Of a stretch of DNA of 64,000 nt, positions 13,701-27,180 are shown piece by piece. The stretch comes from Strix aluco (lineage: Eukaryota > Chordata > Aves > Strigiformes > Strigidae). The notes beneath the pieces are model-generated. The model did no database searches. It had not been told where the DNA came from and was given only the letters and a program-made list of their open reading frames with translations. The stretch is from the NCBI RefSeq assembly GCF_031877795.1, contig NC_133971.1, forward strand, positions 96,948,154 through 97,012,153, written 5' to 3'. How positions within the stretch are numbered: position 1 is the first letter of the stretch; the number at the start of each line of letters is the position of its first letter. The position numbers and the translations under genes were made by a program.

Positions 13701-16700
13701 ATCTTGAAGAAACATCTTTTCTGATTTCCAGGATAGAAAGAGATGCAGCATTTGCACAGAAAAAAGCAGAGCGAGCCTGTCTGAGGGTTCATCTGAGAGA
13801 AAAGTACAGACTCCCTCAGGTAAGCCTGTAGTTCTTGATCTCATCTAGTTCAGTGGCCAGTTTTAAAGCAAACTGACGACCTGTGCAAAATTCTGAAAAT
13901 GGCAAATTGCCTTCATTTTCATCACATGCAGCTCAGTACAGAAATGGAGGCTGGAACCGTGGTTTTCCCTAGTGACTGCTCCTTTTAGACCCTTTTTTCT
14001 CTGTTCAGTAGATGAATCCAACAGAAAGATTGTTGCAGTTCCTCTTTGCACTGTCAGATCTGAAAAAGGTGACTAGGCAAGTTGAGTATCTGGTCTGACT
14101 GTGTCTCACATTGTACGTTCTTAACTTGGCAACATGCAACAGTTAAAAATAAAGCTAATTGAAAGGAATTGAAGGGAGCTGAGGGAGCGAGAGCCTGAGA
14201 AGGGTTCTGCAACAGAATCAGGGAAGATTAGCCCGCAGCAGGATCTTTGCATCCATTTTGACTGCAGGATCGCTGTGAAGGTCCCTAGGTAGGTTTCCCT
14301 GTGACAATCTCTTTTATGGGGGTGAATCAGGGGAATTTTCTCAGCTTAGTGTTGTCGGACAAGGTTGTTAAATGGTGTGCAGTACACCAGGGCCAGCGGC
14401 TATTTACCCGAGTATTCTAAAGGATTTAAAATTAGGAATTGCCAGACTTACTGAGGCATGTAGTCTGTCATTTAACATCAGAAGATGGGAAATATGAACA
14501 CATTTTCAAAAAGAGGCTCCCAGAGATATACAGGGAACAACAAATCAGTAACTGACTTCTGTAATAGAAATGAAGAAAAACTACTGAAAACAGCTAGCAG
14601 ATATATGGCCAAAAATTATTTGATGGGGAGAAGAGAAAGAAGACTTGTACCAGACAGCCCAACCTTTCAAATCTATTAGCATGCTCTGAAGGGATGACTG
14701 ATCATAAGGGTGAAAATTATTAGTTCTAGGGTTTTTTTAAAAACAAAAAGTTGAAGAAATTATTTCCCAAAAAACTTGTTAAAGAAAACAAACTGTGGTA
14801 GGGTGTGAAGGAAGGTCCGTGAACTCTTGAATATTATTTTCCGTTCATTTTGAAGAAGTCACTGAATACTTGTTTGTGCAAATTAGTATTGGGGCTTTTA
14901 CTACTTTGCATTTAGGGGGTCCCTAAAATCTGAGATTCTGCTCTGGGCCACGGAATTGAAAGGCTTTGTGTCTGTCCATGGCTTTCCAACACATGGTTGT
15001 GGAGTGATTAATTAAAATGGAGGAAGGTAAAGAATCCATCTCATCTAAATTTAGCTGCTAAAAAATTTAGTACTTAGCCCAAGCAAGTCGTTTAAGGACT
15101 CTGTCATTGATGGAGAGAGACCAGCACTTCTAGCCTCATCTATCCAAACTTTCAGATAAGTGTTTAAGGTGAAGTTGGGTCACCTTCCAGCAGTGCGTGC
15201 CTCTCACAGAGGGAGGCCAGGTTGCTACCTTAGACCAGACAGCTGAAGTCAGGTGAGATGTATTCCACCCCGAAGACCCTGGGTCTTCCAACGCTGTAGC
15301 TGGAATTGTCAGAATAACCCAGTCTTTGATTCCGTGCTCACAAACTGGAGCTTGAATCTGAACTTAGTGTGGCCATGGAGGGCCCTGGATTTCTGGGTAG
15401 GGTCCCTGGTCATTGAACCTGGATGCCTTCAACTGGAGAAATGCAGGAAGATGTGCAGGAAGCTGCAGGTGAGGGACAAAGGAACAGGAGAGATCAGAGT
15501 GTGATCTCAGTCTTACTGTCGGGAGAGTGAACAGACAGGGAATCTGGTGGCCTTACAACTTTGGACCTGGTTCACCAGGCGCTGTAGAGCCCTACACCTA
15601 TGAAACATGCACCGGGAGGCACTAAAGTCTCCTGGAGAGCAAGAAACTGCAGGTTGGAGGGCTGTCTTTGCTAGAATCAATGCTGTCTTAAGCAGAGTTA
15701 TACAGAGATCCCAGAGATCCATATAGTTCCAGAGATTGTGAAATATGGTTCAGGCCCTTCTGAGAAGAGAGCAGGATCTTTGTTTCTTGAGCTGAATTAT
15801 TCTACTATGCATGTGCCTAACATTTATTGGCTTCCTGTTCTGATCTCTCATGTTTCTTTGGTTTAGCCTAATATGCTGCATTACTCTGCACTATTTGCAC
15901 CATGACACAGGCTCTCTAGTGGCTGTTGTTGACTTGGTAGATTTACTGGGAAAGGAGGAAAGTTTGAGCTTCTTCCTTCCACCCTGACACAGACAAGTAA
16001 ACCATGTGTTCCCACGGCCTGTGATACCAGTGAGAGCCTTCCCTCTGCTAGAACCTGGGTTGTATCCACCCCTGAACTTGAGTCTGTACGTAGGCAGTGA
16101 AAAAACTTATTTCTGGAAAGTCTTTGAAGACTCAGGTTTGCGTAGGCTCCTTATTCACAGGTTGTTAAAAGGTCATGTTGAGTTCTCCTGGGAATAACCA
16201 ATCTTAGACCAGTGGTGGTTTGTATGCTATTAAACTGCTCTTATCCTGGTCACTCTTTCGTTGCTTATAAAAGATTTCTAAAGAGATTTATTTTTCCAGC
16301 TTCACTAAGATATCCTTCAGATACAGTCATGTCAAATACAACTTCAGTGACTTGCTGAAAATTTGTCATTTGAGCAAATGCCTCCTGGAAGTAATGGCTG
16401 TTATCTGGAGTTGTCCAGTTGCTTTTCCCTCTGCAGACAGCGTTACAACTGTCTGATCTGTGCTCTCTGTGTTTTTCATTCCATCTCCTGCAGTCAGCAG
16501 AGCCTGGGGCTTGCTGGTTCATCGGTCACATGAAGATACGGACTTTGTGTTTTGGTGACCTTTTTTGTATCATCCAGCTTCCAAACAGGATGAACTGAGA
16601 TATGTTTAACTAAAGGCCTGGGTCCCTGCTCTGTGGCACAGAACTAATTACACAGGTATTCAGGTGCTGGACTCCAAGGGATTTCAAGGAAATTAGAGTC

Positions 16701-19700
16701 TATAGGGTCCTGTGAGTGTGAGCCCAGGAAGACAGAGGTCTGATTATTATACATGTAATTAAAATATTCTAGCAGTATATGGCTCGCATTTCCCAGACCC
16801 TTCTATCCTGGGATGATGGCCCCAGTCAAGGTTGAGAACTATCCATGCCACTTTTTAGTCTATATTAATTAAGCAGCAGTAATGAAATTAACTATCAACA
16901 GGGAGTTCAACACATTTGAAATATGCTCAGCTAACAAATTAATAATGCCCTGGTGTACTTCATTCATAATTGCCCAGGGTTACTGTCACAGAAATTACCT
17001 AACAGCAGGGAAGCAAGAGTCAACTGAGGCCTGCAGGCGCCTACCTTGTTAGGACCCAACTCAAACACTGAGGGAAAAGTTTTCCCCGGAGCCGTCAAGT
17101 CTTGTGATTTTTAGCTTTGTAAAAGCACAAGCGTTGTGAAGGGATTGTCTGTGTCTGAAATACCTGTCACACCGTCTAGCACCTACATTATCCTTAAGTG
17201 AGGAAGAAAAATGCAAGGTTGCACAGCTGCACGGATAGGCCCTGGAGGGGGTCATCTGGAGGATGTTATGCTGATTTAGGCTGTGTTCTTCACTGGCCAT
17301 CCATTACCTGAAAACTTTCTGCAGTTTTTATCTGCTCAGCGTTCATCTGAATACTGGTTCTAGTTGGATGAAGTAAGTTGTGCTATAAAAGCCAGTCCAT
17401 GGCCCAGAGTTACCAATGGGGTAGTTGAAGATGAGGAAAAGATCTTTGCAAACATTTCTTTTTATTGTACTATTTTGCAGGATTCAAAAGGAGCAACTTT
17501 TTCTCTTGGACTTTTTTGGCAAGTTATTCGTAATATTTTCAATGAAAAGTTTATAACAAGTCTGTTAAAAAAAACCAAAAACAAAACCAAAAAACCCCAC
17601 AAACCAAAAAACCAAAAAACCAAAACAAAAAACCCCCAAACTTCCTCTTTGTAAAGGTGTTCTTTCCTGGAAACAAAATTTCCAATTGTGACTGTGAAGG
17701 AAAAAAAAGCTATTATTTTAAAATAGTTGGAGATTTTTGATATCAAAATTTTGATGTGGTAAAACATCACACTGATGTTCTTCTACAGAAACAGGTTTTT
17801 GTGTGTAAAATTTCTATCAAACCTAACTAGCAATATTAGACCTCCTCACACAAATGATTTGTTCTTGCCTTCTTGAACTGAGTGGGAAGGATTTAACCTG
17901 TCCAAAGGTATTAAAGATAATTTGCATCCTTTCTTATCCTTGATCTGGAAGGAATTTGAGAAGATGAGTGCAAGTGTTGGTCAAGATTACATTTATGAGG
18001 TTTCCTGACCTATCTCTCTGGAGTCTTGTCCACAGATAGCAAATTCAGGAGTCCACCAATAAGCTGGGTTTTCCCAGCAGATTATTTAAAGCCATCACAT
18101 ATTCCCACTGTCTTCAAGGACTGATCTTTGACTTTATAGCCACCTCTACCTACATCGTCTCTGCTACCTTCTCCCACAGCACTGAACCTTTTGAGATAGC
18201 TCCTCCAATAATTACTTTTCCTTTTCCTCAAATTAATAAATTAATAGGGGGGGTTCATTCAATCACTTCTGTCTACATCCAGGTCTGTGGGGATGATGAT
18301 GATGTTTGGCTGTCTGCAAGCAGAGGGCTTCATGGTTCCACGTGTTCCCTTTCCTGTTGGGGGCTTTTGGTGGTGCTTCTGGCCCTGGGCTAGTAGAATC
18401 TTTCAGCTTGGCAAGAGGAGCCAGATGTGAAGGGTTCCTTGTGGAGGGTGCATTTTAAGAAGGTCTACCATTTGCCAGCGAAGGGTTTTTTGTGCAGTTT
18501 CCTCAGTGCCCTGTGAATCTAGTGCTAAATCTAACCTCCTAAATGAGTCTGTGCTGGGGCATGCTCTTCAGTGCTGGAGTGCCATCACCCCTGTCGTTAA
18601 ACTACTTGACAGTCCCTAACACAGTTTCGTTAGATTCCGTTACCTGGCATAACTTGGGATCGAAGGCAAATATGACTGAGGAGTTTAAAAACCTATCTTA
18701 GAACCTGCAAGCAATAGAATTGAGTGTTTATGCATTTTCTGTGGCAAGCACAATTAAATACTTAAACATTTGCAACCATCTCTGCCCACTAAAGCATCAG
18801 AAATGCCAGAAGGACCCAGCAGTCAAGCGATTAAAAATTAACAAAGTTACCTAGGCTTAGAAAGTGATTATATCATGTAAACACAAATTGTAAATCATCT
18901 ATTTTTTTCTACAGTGTTCGTTTGATGCTGTTTCTAACCCTGAGCCGCCAGAGGCCCTCTAGTGCCATGTTCATAAAATTGCACCACTCTTAAAACAAGC
19001 GTTTGCTTGAACCCTAAAGGCAAATTACAATTTGGCTCAAAAGTGAATCAATCTTGTGACTTAGATAAAATTATACTATTTGTATTTAACCAGTCAGGTA
19101 GGCCTCATTCATAGTCAGGATAAAAATTGTATTTTTCTCTAACTTTGAAAACAAGGTTTTTGCAACCAAAACGTTGCTAACTGACTTTCCAAGAAAGAGA
19201 AGTTCTGTCTTAAAAAAGTACGGCAGAATGTTTTGAGACAGGTACTGGGGGGAAGAAATGCTGTGGAGAAACCTCAATTAAGCTACTTCTGCCTGCCTTT
19301 CCAGTGTGTCAATGTTGAACAAAGCTTTCATAAACAAATTTGAAGTGAATACAATTCTGTATAGCAACTCATTTCAGTTCAGCAAACTCTTGGTAAGGAC
19401 ATCTGACTTTTAAAATTATCTGAAGGCACAGTTTGGCATCTTCAAAAATGAAGGCGTATTGCTACACCTGTAGTTCCCATTCAAATGACCCCTTTAAGTG
19501 GAAGTATGATTAGCTCCTGCGTCCCTTGGAGACGGTTATCAAGGTCACGCACTGACTTGTACTTGACCTTTGATCTCTCTTTCTTTCCCTGGAGGTGTTG
19601 CTGTTATGGCTGCAGGTCGCTCTGTAGCGACACCCGTGTCTGCACTGTGTAGTCTAATTTAGTTTCCAGGCATTATCAAGCTGCAAGCAGCACGGATCGT

Positions 19701-22700
19701 CTGTGATGCATCCTGCTTGTCTGGGATGAAGTGAAGGTGCTGAGCTCTTTCAGCTTGCCGTAGCAGTCCCTGGTGAAGCAGGCAGACCGGGCGCGTTGCC
19801 TGCGCGCAGCACGAGGTCCGTGCGGTCGCCGGGCTGGGTAGAAGCCCAGGATCCGCTCCATGTGTGTGAGGCTGACGTTGTTCCTGCAGTAGGTGTGTTG
19901 GGGAGCTGCTGGCACTCACCCACAGCTATAGCCTGACAGCAGAAAGACTAGAGAGATGCACCACGTCTTCAGATTCCTCTGGACAGAATATCCATCCGGA
20001 AGAGAAAGGAGTATGCCTGGAAAAACAGATATAGGTTAGTGCATGACCAGTGTTGTGTGTAGGCGCAGAAGGGCATATTATCCACTGTGCTCTTCTGTAT
20101 TCATCAGTTGCAATATACCTTTTGTTCGGGGTGTTCAGCATAGTGACGAGAAAGATCATATCCTGAGGGTGAGTTTAATTACAGAAAGATTAATTATGCA
20201 AAAAATGAAGTACCAGATTTCAAGTGGGTGATTGGATTGTAGGCCTAAACCTCTAAACACCAGCATTTTAATTAGCAGCTGAGTAGTAAAATATCATTAG
20301 TCTTTGTTTTCCTTTCGGAGGCATACGCTGAGCCAGCTACTGAACAGCATTTGCCAGGCCCCATATTCTGCCAGGCCCCAGCTTTAGATCACAAGAAGGG
20401 CTAGTTTCAAAGGCTTCAGGACATTTACATGCCCAGCTGTCAATTAAAAGTCAGTAGAGCTGGGTGTCTCTCTCTGAGTCTGTAAATCTGCAATCCGTGG
20501 TGCTTCCTCCAGTTGTGAGATGGTGTTCAGGTCCCCACGGTCGCCCCTGGCTGACCCCGACGAGCACGCTGACACCTCATAGCACCCGAGAGCGTGCAGT
20601 GGCCATCTGCCCCCTCCCCAGCAGGATCTCAGCTTTGGTATACACTAAGCGGTCTTTGGGGCCAAATTTCAGTAATAATGGTAGAAGGCTTGCCTCCAAG
20701 GTAGGTCAGGAGCTCTAAGCTAGCAAAGAAGTTAAGCATATCCTTAGCTTTGCTGATTTGCAGTGGTTGCAGTTAAATTTTGCAGGATATGCTTTTCTGC
20801 ATTTGTGTCTACCTATGTAGCATTTCTTGGTTGAAGGTCTGTTTTCTTTTCATCAGCCCTTATGAAAAGGGCTGATATATGTTTTATTGGGAAGAGAATG
20901 AAATTATTACATGCGCACTTTATGTCTCCGAAAAAATTCAACTCTAAGATACAACGTCATGGCAGCAAAATGCTCTCAAACCTGTGATAATGCATTAATT
21001 ATTTTTTAAAATGAAAGTATTTTCAGGTAGTCTAGTATGGGATAGAAACCTGGAATATTACCAGTATCAATCACTAGCACACATTGTAAATGAAAGCATG
21101 AAATTCAAGACTAAGCAGGGCCCCCTTTTCAGTGCAAAATCTAAAGCTCCATGCTATCTGAGCCAGATTTATAAGAGAAAGCAGTCCCTTAATGAACCTA
21201 ATCCTATTAACACAATTGTCAACTTAGGCTTGTCATCAGAAAGATGTTTTTAGCCATGAGACATTTGATCCATGGACAACTTTTTCATCTTTCAGAGTAT
21301 TCAATTCATCACCTTCATACAAAACCTTCTTTAAAAATTATATAAATACATAAATATTTTAATTTAAAAAAACCCACACCAAACTCTTTTATTCACTTAC
21401 TGCCTTTTTCCTGAACTGGGATCCAGTAACCAGTTAACTTCAAGGTCTAAACACAGGGGCTTGAGGTGATGGTGCCTGTGATGCAGGAGAGGAACATCTG
21501 ATCCCAGGCCCATCCAGCCTGTCCAAAGACACAGGCTGCAGCACGGCGGCCTCCCCCGTGGGCCCCACCACCCCTTTCACATCACTGATCTGCACATGTG
21601 TCCACCGTGTCACCTCTAAAGCCACTGCTCTCTCTCAGGGTATTGTCACATCAGTGCCGTTTTTCTGTCCAAGTGTTGGGGGTTGTGATAGAAGAATTTA
21701 TAGCACCTCAGGAAACGACTGTGTCATCTGCTCCAAGCAGGTGGATCCCTTCCCCTAGTCTGCTCTACAAGATTCTCAGTTACTGAATAGCAGGATGTTT
21801 TTTGTTCGTTGATATTTAGAGGGAAGGAGTATTCAGATGCAATCAGGTGTCTTTTCAATAACAAGTGCTGCTAAAGACATTAAAAAGGAACGCTTCTTGC
21901 CATGAAAGGGACATGTAGTCATGTAATCTCAAACAGCTCTTGCTCTATTGTGCTGTGATGGCAATATTGTTAAGACTTGATTTAATGAATAGTGCCGTTC
22001 CAGAATTAAAGGATTTTTCACTGTATGCAGTGAAAACATTACATAAGCTCTAGCTGTGCTGTGGGGGATGCATATTGACCAGGCAGAAAGAGAAACTTGT
22101 CTTGGGAGAAGCTCTTCAGTGTGTACAGGCTTTATGTAAGTATGTGAAAACAAGTACTTGCTAAGCTTGAAGAATTCTTTTGCTGATCCAAATGTTTTCT
22201 TGATAGGCCAGAGTGAAACAGCTGTGGATCCACTGTGGAAAAATGGAATCATGGTGTGGATGTCGGGATTGCTCCCTGAGAAGGTGCAGGCCAGGGCAAT
22301 GGGCACCACAGCACAAGCAGAGCCCTCAGCCCCCGGCGAAGTCCCGCAGGCGGGAGGAGCTGGGGCTGGTGGCAGGTCCAGGGATGGCCCAGGGATCCTC
22401 CAGGAAGGCAAAGCATGGTCCATCCTGGGAAACCAGTCATCAAGCCAGGCTTAGCAGGGGACCAGCTTGGCACAGGCACAGCTGTGACCCTAAGGGGGGC
22501 CTGGCATGAGCCAAAATGGGGTTTCAGAGCCCCGGGTGCAAGGGGGTTCTCACTGAGGCCAGTTTGGGCAATGACATGACGGTGCCGCAAGGCCCTGAGA
22601 GCTGGGCTGTCATGCAGCCTCCACACACCCTCCCTGTGCTCTAGACTGTGCTCTCTGTGTAGGGCTGGCACAAGACTGTGTTTGTAGGAGAGAAGGCTGG

Positions 22701-25700
22701 CGGTTCCAACCTCGAACTTCCTTGAACCTGCCTGTGAGGTACCTGCAGCCGTTGGGTGGCACAGGTCAGTACGAGGCTGCCGTGTTGCTCACCACAAATC
22801 CCACCTGGGTCAAGGCATGATTAACTCTGATTTTGTATGTAACTGCTGCGTTATAGGTGATCAAGGCATGGTGAACTTTGATTTTGGATGTAACTGCTGC
22901 GTTATAGGTGATCAAGGCATGGTGAACTTTGATTTTGGATGTAACTGGTGCGTCATAGGTGATCAAGGCATGGTGAACTTTGATTTTGGATGTAACTGCT
23001 GCGTTATAGGTGATCAAGGCATGGTGAACTTTGATTTTGGATGTAACTGGTGCGTTATAGGTGATCAAGGCATGGTGAACTTTGATTTTGGATGTAACTG
23101 GTGCGTTATAGGTGATCAAGGCATGGTGAACTCTGATTTTGTATGTAACTGCTGCGTTATAGGTGATCAAGGCATGGTGAACTCTGATTTTGTATGTAAC
23201 TGGTGCGTTATAGGTGATCAAGGCATGGTGAACTCTGATTTTGTATGTAACTGGTGCGTTATAGGTGATCAAGGCATGGTGAACTCTGATTTTGTATGTA
23301 ACTGGTGCGTTATAGGTGATCAATCACCACGTCAGGGCTGGATTCACCTACCAAAGGATCTCTGCCCATAGGCATAGACAGATTTCATGACAGGGTAAGT
23401 TAGACATAAGGAAAGCAGTACATCACGCAGTGATGCTGGAAGACAGTTTGGCTCCCCTATGGATTAGTCTGTGAGCTTTGATCTCTTTTGTTTAGTCAGA
23501 CTTCATATAAACAGATGTTTAGACTGTCTGTTTTCTGCTTACACCTGTGTATCATGTATGTGTAAAGAACTCTGTATTATATTGCACCTGTAACAAATGG
23601 ATCTGACTGACTACATCAGATGCACCGTCAGGGTCAAAGAGTACTACCGGGCACTAGGACTCTGTTGCCTGTGCTGTTGAATTGTCAGAGTAGTGCCTGT
23701 CCCAGTTTTGGCCTGGGCATTCTCCCAAGCAGTTCCCAGGGCCAGTCTGGGGGTTAGGACAGGCATTCCCAGGAGCCAGTTAGATGGGACCACCCTGTTT
23801 GGTAGGGCGAGAGAGTTCAATAGCATCGCAGTGGGTTGTTTCAGGCCAGCTGGCCTTGGGGCAGGAGACTAGTGCCAGGCATATTTAATTTACTAGGATA
23901 GTAAATCAGTTGCTTCTGTGTTCTCAGAGATCCTAAAAGGGTGGCTGAACACTTGCAGAGACCTGGAAACTGTGGAGATGAAAGTCATCAGGAGAGAGGC
24001 TGTCCAGTGCAGTGCAGGTTTGCCAGGGTCCAGTGGGGCTTTCGGTATGTGTTTGTTCGAGCCCGTGGCCCCAGCTGTCCTGCCCATGAGATCTGCCTGT
24101 CTTGGGTGCTCTCTGTGGTCCCAGGCGTGTTCTGATGCAGGGTAGTGCTGCTCTCGTTGTCAGAGCCATGTCTGGCCTTGGGTGAGTAACAGTCCCATGT
24201 GTGCGCATGCTGGGACAGAAGGGGTCTGCACACCCTGCTCACACTCTGATTGTGAGCTGCTGTCTGAAGCCAACAGACACCGTGCGTTTCCAGCACCATG
24301 CTTCTGGTCTTGACTTTCAGAAGTGAGTGCTTGGACCTGCAGGCTTGCTGGATATTTGGACACTTGCAGCATTAGCCTGACTTTAAGAACATCCTGTGGG
24401 AAAATCTTCTGGTCTCTCCATGTGAGAAAATAAGCTTTACCTTATTTCCACCAGACTTTAAAAAAAACCCCAACAAGTAAAATCAGAAACTTAATCCTCC
24501 ATTTCCATTTCAGATAAAAGTAACAGAATCAGATCTGTCAAATTTTAGAAGATAAGAGGCCATACCTATCTGATGTGCTTCTTGGCTTGTTGTTGAGCAG
24601 CCCTGCCCTGCTGAAGCTCATACTAGGTCTGCTCCAAGGCAGGCTAAATGCCAAGTGGGTAGAGGCAGGTGACTTGGGCAGAATTGTACTGCTTTCGACT
24701 ATGTCTGAATATGTCCTTCTCTGAACCCCCAAACTGTGGTGTGCATCACATCTCAGACTTCAGTAGGACAGGGGGCTTTGGTGCAAGAATGTGCCAAACA
24801 ATTGTTCACATGGCCAAAGTGGCCTTTGTGTATGCTGTATGGGCCTCTCTCCACACCATACACAGTAGTGTGCAGTGATGAAGCCTTCACTTACAAATAG
24901 TTCTAAAGAAAAGAACATGTGGGATTGTCTGCTTAGTACTTTTATTGCTCAGTAATTAACCCAGTATCTTTTTTTATCATCATCTACTGCTACTTGGGAG
25001 AATTTCAAAAGAGCTAACTCATCCACTAGCTAGCACTGGCTGATTAAAAGCTTAACACATCTTTTCCTGCTACACAATCAATAAAGAACACTTTGGCTAA
25101 TTGGGATATTGTTTCTAGCTCCCACAGATCTGAGAGCAGCAACCCTTACCCAAAGGGGTCAAGAGACGTCCTCGCCCATTTTAGCCACATAGTAGTAATG
25201 ATCATGGGGAGAAATCAGGTTAAAGGGAAGTACGGTTATTGCAAACATAAAGCTGTGCAGCTATATGTAGCAGTAAATAGTGGCTATTCAGTCAAGCATC
25301 CCCGTCTGCCTGTCCTTGCTAAGGCCTGAAATGACACAGACATTGCTCATATATGTCCCTCCATTCATTCTTGCATTCATTCATTCATGCAAACCCAAGA
25401 CCCCTCTCACTCGCAGAAACACCTCCTGCTGACAGCATTGCTGCTTATTCATATCAGGCCTTTGCTGCTGTCATGCTTCATTTTGAAGATGTAATGAGGC
25501 ATTAATGCTTATCTTTGATGTGTGAACTGTGTCAAAATATCCTGTTCTTCTGAGCTCTGGATCCATCAGAATCCACCATAAAATGTGAACAAAATGGCCA
25601 TTGTTTGAAAAATTGACATAGCCCCACTGCTAGAGCATTTCAGCGGGCAGGCAGGAAGCAAGTGTGTGCAGCACTTACTGCATCTCAACCCTTTTAATTG

Positions 25701-26658
25701 CTTAACCAGTTCCTTCTCCCATCTCCTTCTGGTTTCTCAGACTCACACCAAACTTCCATCCTCTCTTTTGTTGTCTAAGTCCTCCTATTACCCCACTTAC
25801 CAGCTCTGCAGCGCTGCTCTGGTTATGTGCCAGGCAGCCCCTGCTCCTCATCACGACTCACAGAGGCCAGCCAAAGACCTAGATATAATTTAGGCGTGGG
25901 TTGGGGAAGATGGGGACCTTTTTTCCAGTAATTCTTCCCTAAGTTTAATACATCCTCAGGAAGGCTTAAGTTTAGTGCTGATACCTAAAATTACCCACCA
26001 ACAAATGATTTGGGGAACGGTACCCACACAGTTTTTCTAAAGCTATTGCTTCATCGACCAGATCGCACAACAGATGACAGTCTAGGCAGTGTATTGCAGC
26101 ACATATTATTTGTTGGATACAACGAATTTGTAGTGGATTTCCTGCAGTATCATCAAGTTACCACAGTTAACACATACAGCAAAGATTTCTAAAATGGCAA
26201 GTGACGCTGAGGGCTTCAGTTCTGACACTGCTGAAACTCTTCAAAGAAATGTAATTGACGTTGTCTGAAAAATCTCAGCACTTGTATGCTGGATTCACTT
26301 TGAAAAACCTGTGCATATGTTTTCGGTTCTCCCTAAAACAAACGAACAAAAAGAGACTCATTGGTAGATCCTGGAATAGCAGCAGTATGTACTCTTATGT
26401 ACTGTTTTTATTTTCTGCTTTTTGTATCAGAGTGAACTGGATGAGAATCAAATACAGATGGCTGGAGATGATGTGGGGTTGCCAGAAGACCTTCAGAAGA
26501 TGGTGGAAGAAGACCAGGAGGAGGAAGAGGACAAGGACTCTATCCTGGCACAGCTGCAGAACATCCAGAATATGGACATGGATGCGATCAAAGAAAAGGC
26601 ACAAGCCACCTTCACCGAAATCAAACAGGCTGCTGAGCAGAAATGTTCTGTGATGTAG
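10549..26658 (+). CDS. CPLX4: CPLX4 (complexin-4), complete coding region in three exons
   Basis: Complexins bind assembled SNARE complexes and clamp or promote Ca2+-triggered vesicle fusion; CPLX4 is the farnesylated form of retinal ribbon synapses. Coding exons are 10549-10715, 13732-13819 and 26431-26658, giving 160 aa, the length I recall for the family. Residues 1-55 are the N-terminal and accessory region ([17 protein letters not shown] start; [10 protein letters not shown]). About 57-90 form the basic/acidic SNARE-binding central helix ([16 protein letters not shown]). The acidic stretch [11 protein letters not shown] and a C-terminal amphipathic part ([13 protein letters not shown]) follow, ending in the CaaX box CSVM. 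The start is set by the family's N terminus and by the absence of an earlier in-frame match. Splice phases agree at both junctions. Intron 2 is 12.6 kb. CPLX3 is excluded by the exon 1 sequence and by the LMAN1/RAX neighbours. Confidence 0.96.
10716..13731. other. CPLX4: CPLX4 intron 1
   Basis: 3.0-kb intron with GT-AG ends. No second gene, RNA gene or clear repeat was recognised in it. Confidence 0.8.
13732..13819 (+). CDS. CPLX4: CPLX4 coding exon 2 (SNARE-binding helix)
   Basis: 88-nt exon behind TGATTTCCAG and before GTAAGC. The first base completes Lys-56 and the exon ends in phase 0. It holds almost all of the central helix, whose conserved Arg/Lys/Tyr face ([11 protein letters not shown]) contacts the syntaxin-synaptobrevin groove in characterised complexins. 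Confidence 0.94.
17568..17640. repeat. (CAAAAA)n-like low-complexity tract
   Basis: A run of short variants of CAAAAAC/CCAAAAAACC with almost no G or T, about 70 bp. It is a degenerate simple repeat in CPLX4 intron 2. Confidence 0.7.
22808..23326. repeat. 51-bp minisatellite, about 10 copies
   Basis: Ten head-to-tail units of 51 bp, each with TGATCAAGGCATGGTGAACT, then TTGATTTTGGATGTAACTG or CTGATTTTGTATGTAACTG, then GCGTTATAGG. Two unit classes form blocks: copies 2-6 have TTTGATTTTGGA, while copies 1 and 7-10 have TCTGATTTTGTA. Independently, one position alternates CTGCTGCG and CTGGTGCG. Since 51 is a multiple of 3 and the unit lacks stops in one frame on each strand, both strands show about 184-codon open frames. 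These are by-products; nothing suggests translation. Confidence 0.93.
26431..26658 (+). CDS. CPLX4: CPLX4 coding exon 3 and CaaX terminus
   Basis: Starts after TTTTTGTATCAG and runs 75 codons to TAG at 26656. It encodes [14 protein letters not shown], an acidic run and the membrane-binding C terminus ending CSVM. The Met at the X position favours farnesylation over geranylgeranylation. Confidence 0.95.
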   Translation, partial: SELDENQIQMAGDDVGLPEDLQKMVEEDQEEEEDKDSILAQLQNIQNMDMDAIKEKAQATFTEIKQAAEQKCSVM

Positions 26659-27180
26659 AAGAGACACCACTGTCCAAGGGCTGGGAATTCAGTCTTGTCT
26701 CGCAGGGGCTGCAGAGTGAGGTCACGCAGAGGAATGCACTTAGCTCTATAGCATTAAATGTACATATAGAAAAGTGAGAGAGAGAGACTTTAAAACCCCG
26801 AGGGGGGTGTCAAAATTTACCTGCTGTGACTGCTTAGTGCGAAGTTAGAACTGGTCCTTGCTTTTTAACATAATATTTTTCCCCATGGAAAAAAAATTAC
26901 TTCAAAAAAGCTAATATTGGAGAAAAAATGTGCCTTTTTCCATTTTTTTCCAAAAAGTGATCAGTATGCTATTAAATATGTATTTTTTAGCAAAATTGTG
27001 CTTCTGATGCATAACATATAGGTTATTTAAAACTGCTTTCAGAAATCAAGACATGGATTTCTAATCAAAACATGTCTGTTCCAAACCTTTTGAAACAAAC
27101 CCAGTACTCAAATGTTGACATTTTCTGCAAAAACTTTTTTAAAAAATGGTTTTGACCATCTCTGTATTAAATACTGCAAA
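26659..27180 (+). other. CPLX4: CPLX4 3' UTR (probable extent)
   Basis: AT-rich sequence after the stop with no coding frame. Variant poly-A signals ATTAAA occur at 26753, 26971 and 27166; no AATAAA is nearby. The end point is a guess based on the last of these. Confidence 0.45.

Larger units (their letters stand above)
13820..26430. other. CPLX4: CPLX4 intron 2 (12.6 kb)
   Basis: GT-AG intron holding most of the gene's length. It contains an A/C-rich low-complexity block near 17.57-17.64 kb and the 51-bp minisatellite at 22.8-23.3 kb. I saw no nested gene: open frames here are short or follow from the tandem repeat. Confidence 0.8.

Noticed and set aside
22808..23326. TCF/LEF or NR5A binding sites in each 51-bp unit (TGATCAAGGCAT)
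   Set aside because: Lacks the full GATCAAAGG or TCAAGGTCA consensus, so the match is one or two bases short in every copy.
22766..23371. 184-185-codon frames on both strands over the 51-bp repeat
   Set aside because: Repeat length is a multiple of three and both strands happen to lack stops. The region is intronic to CPLX4.
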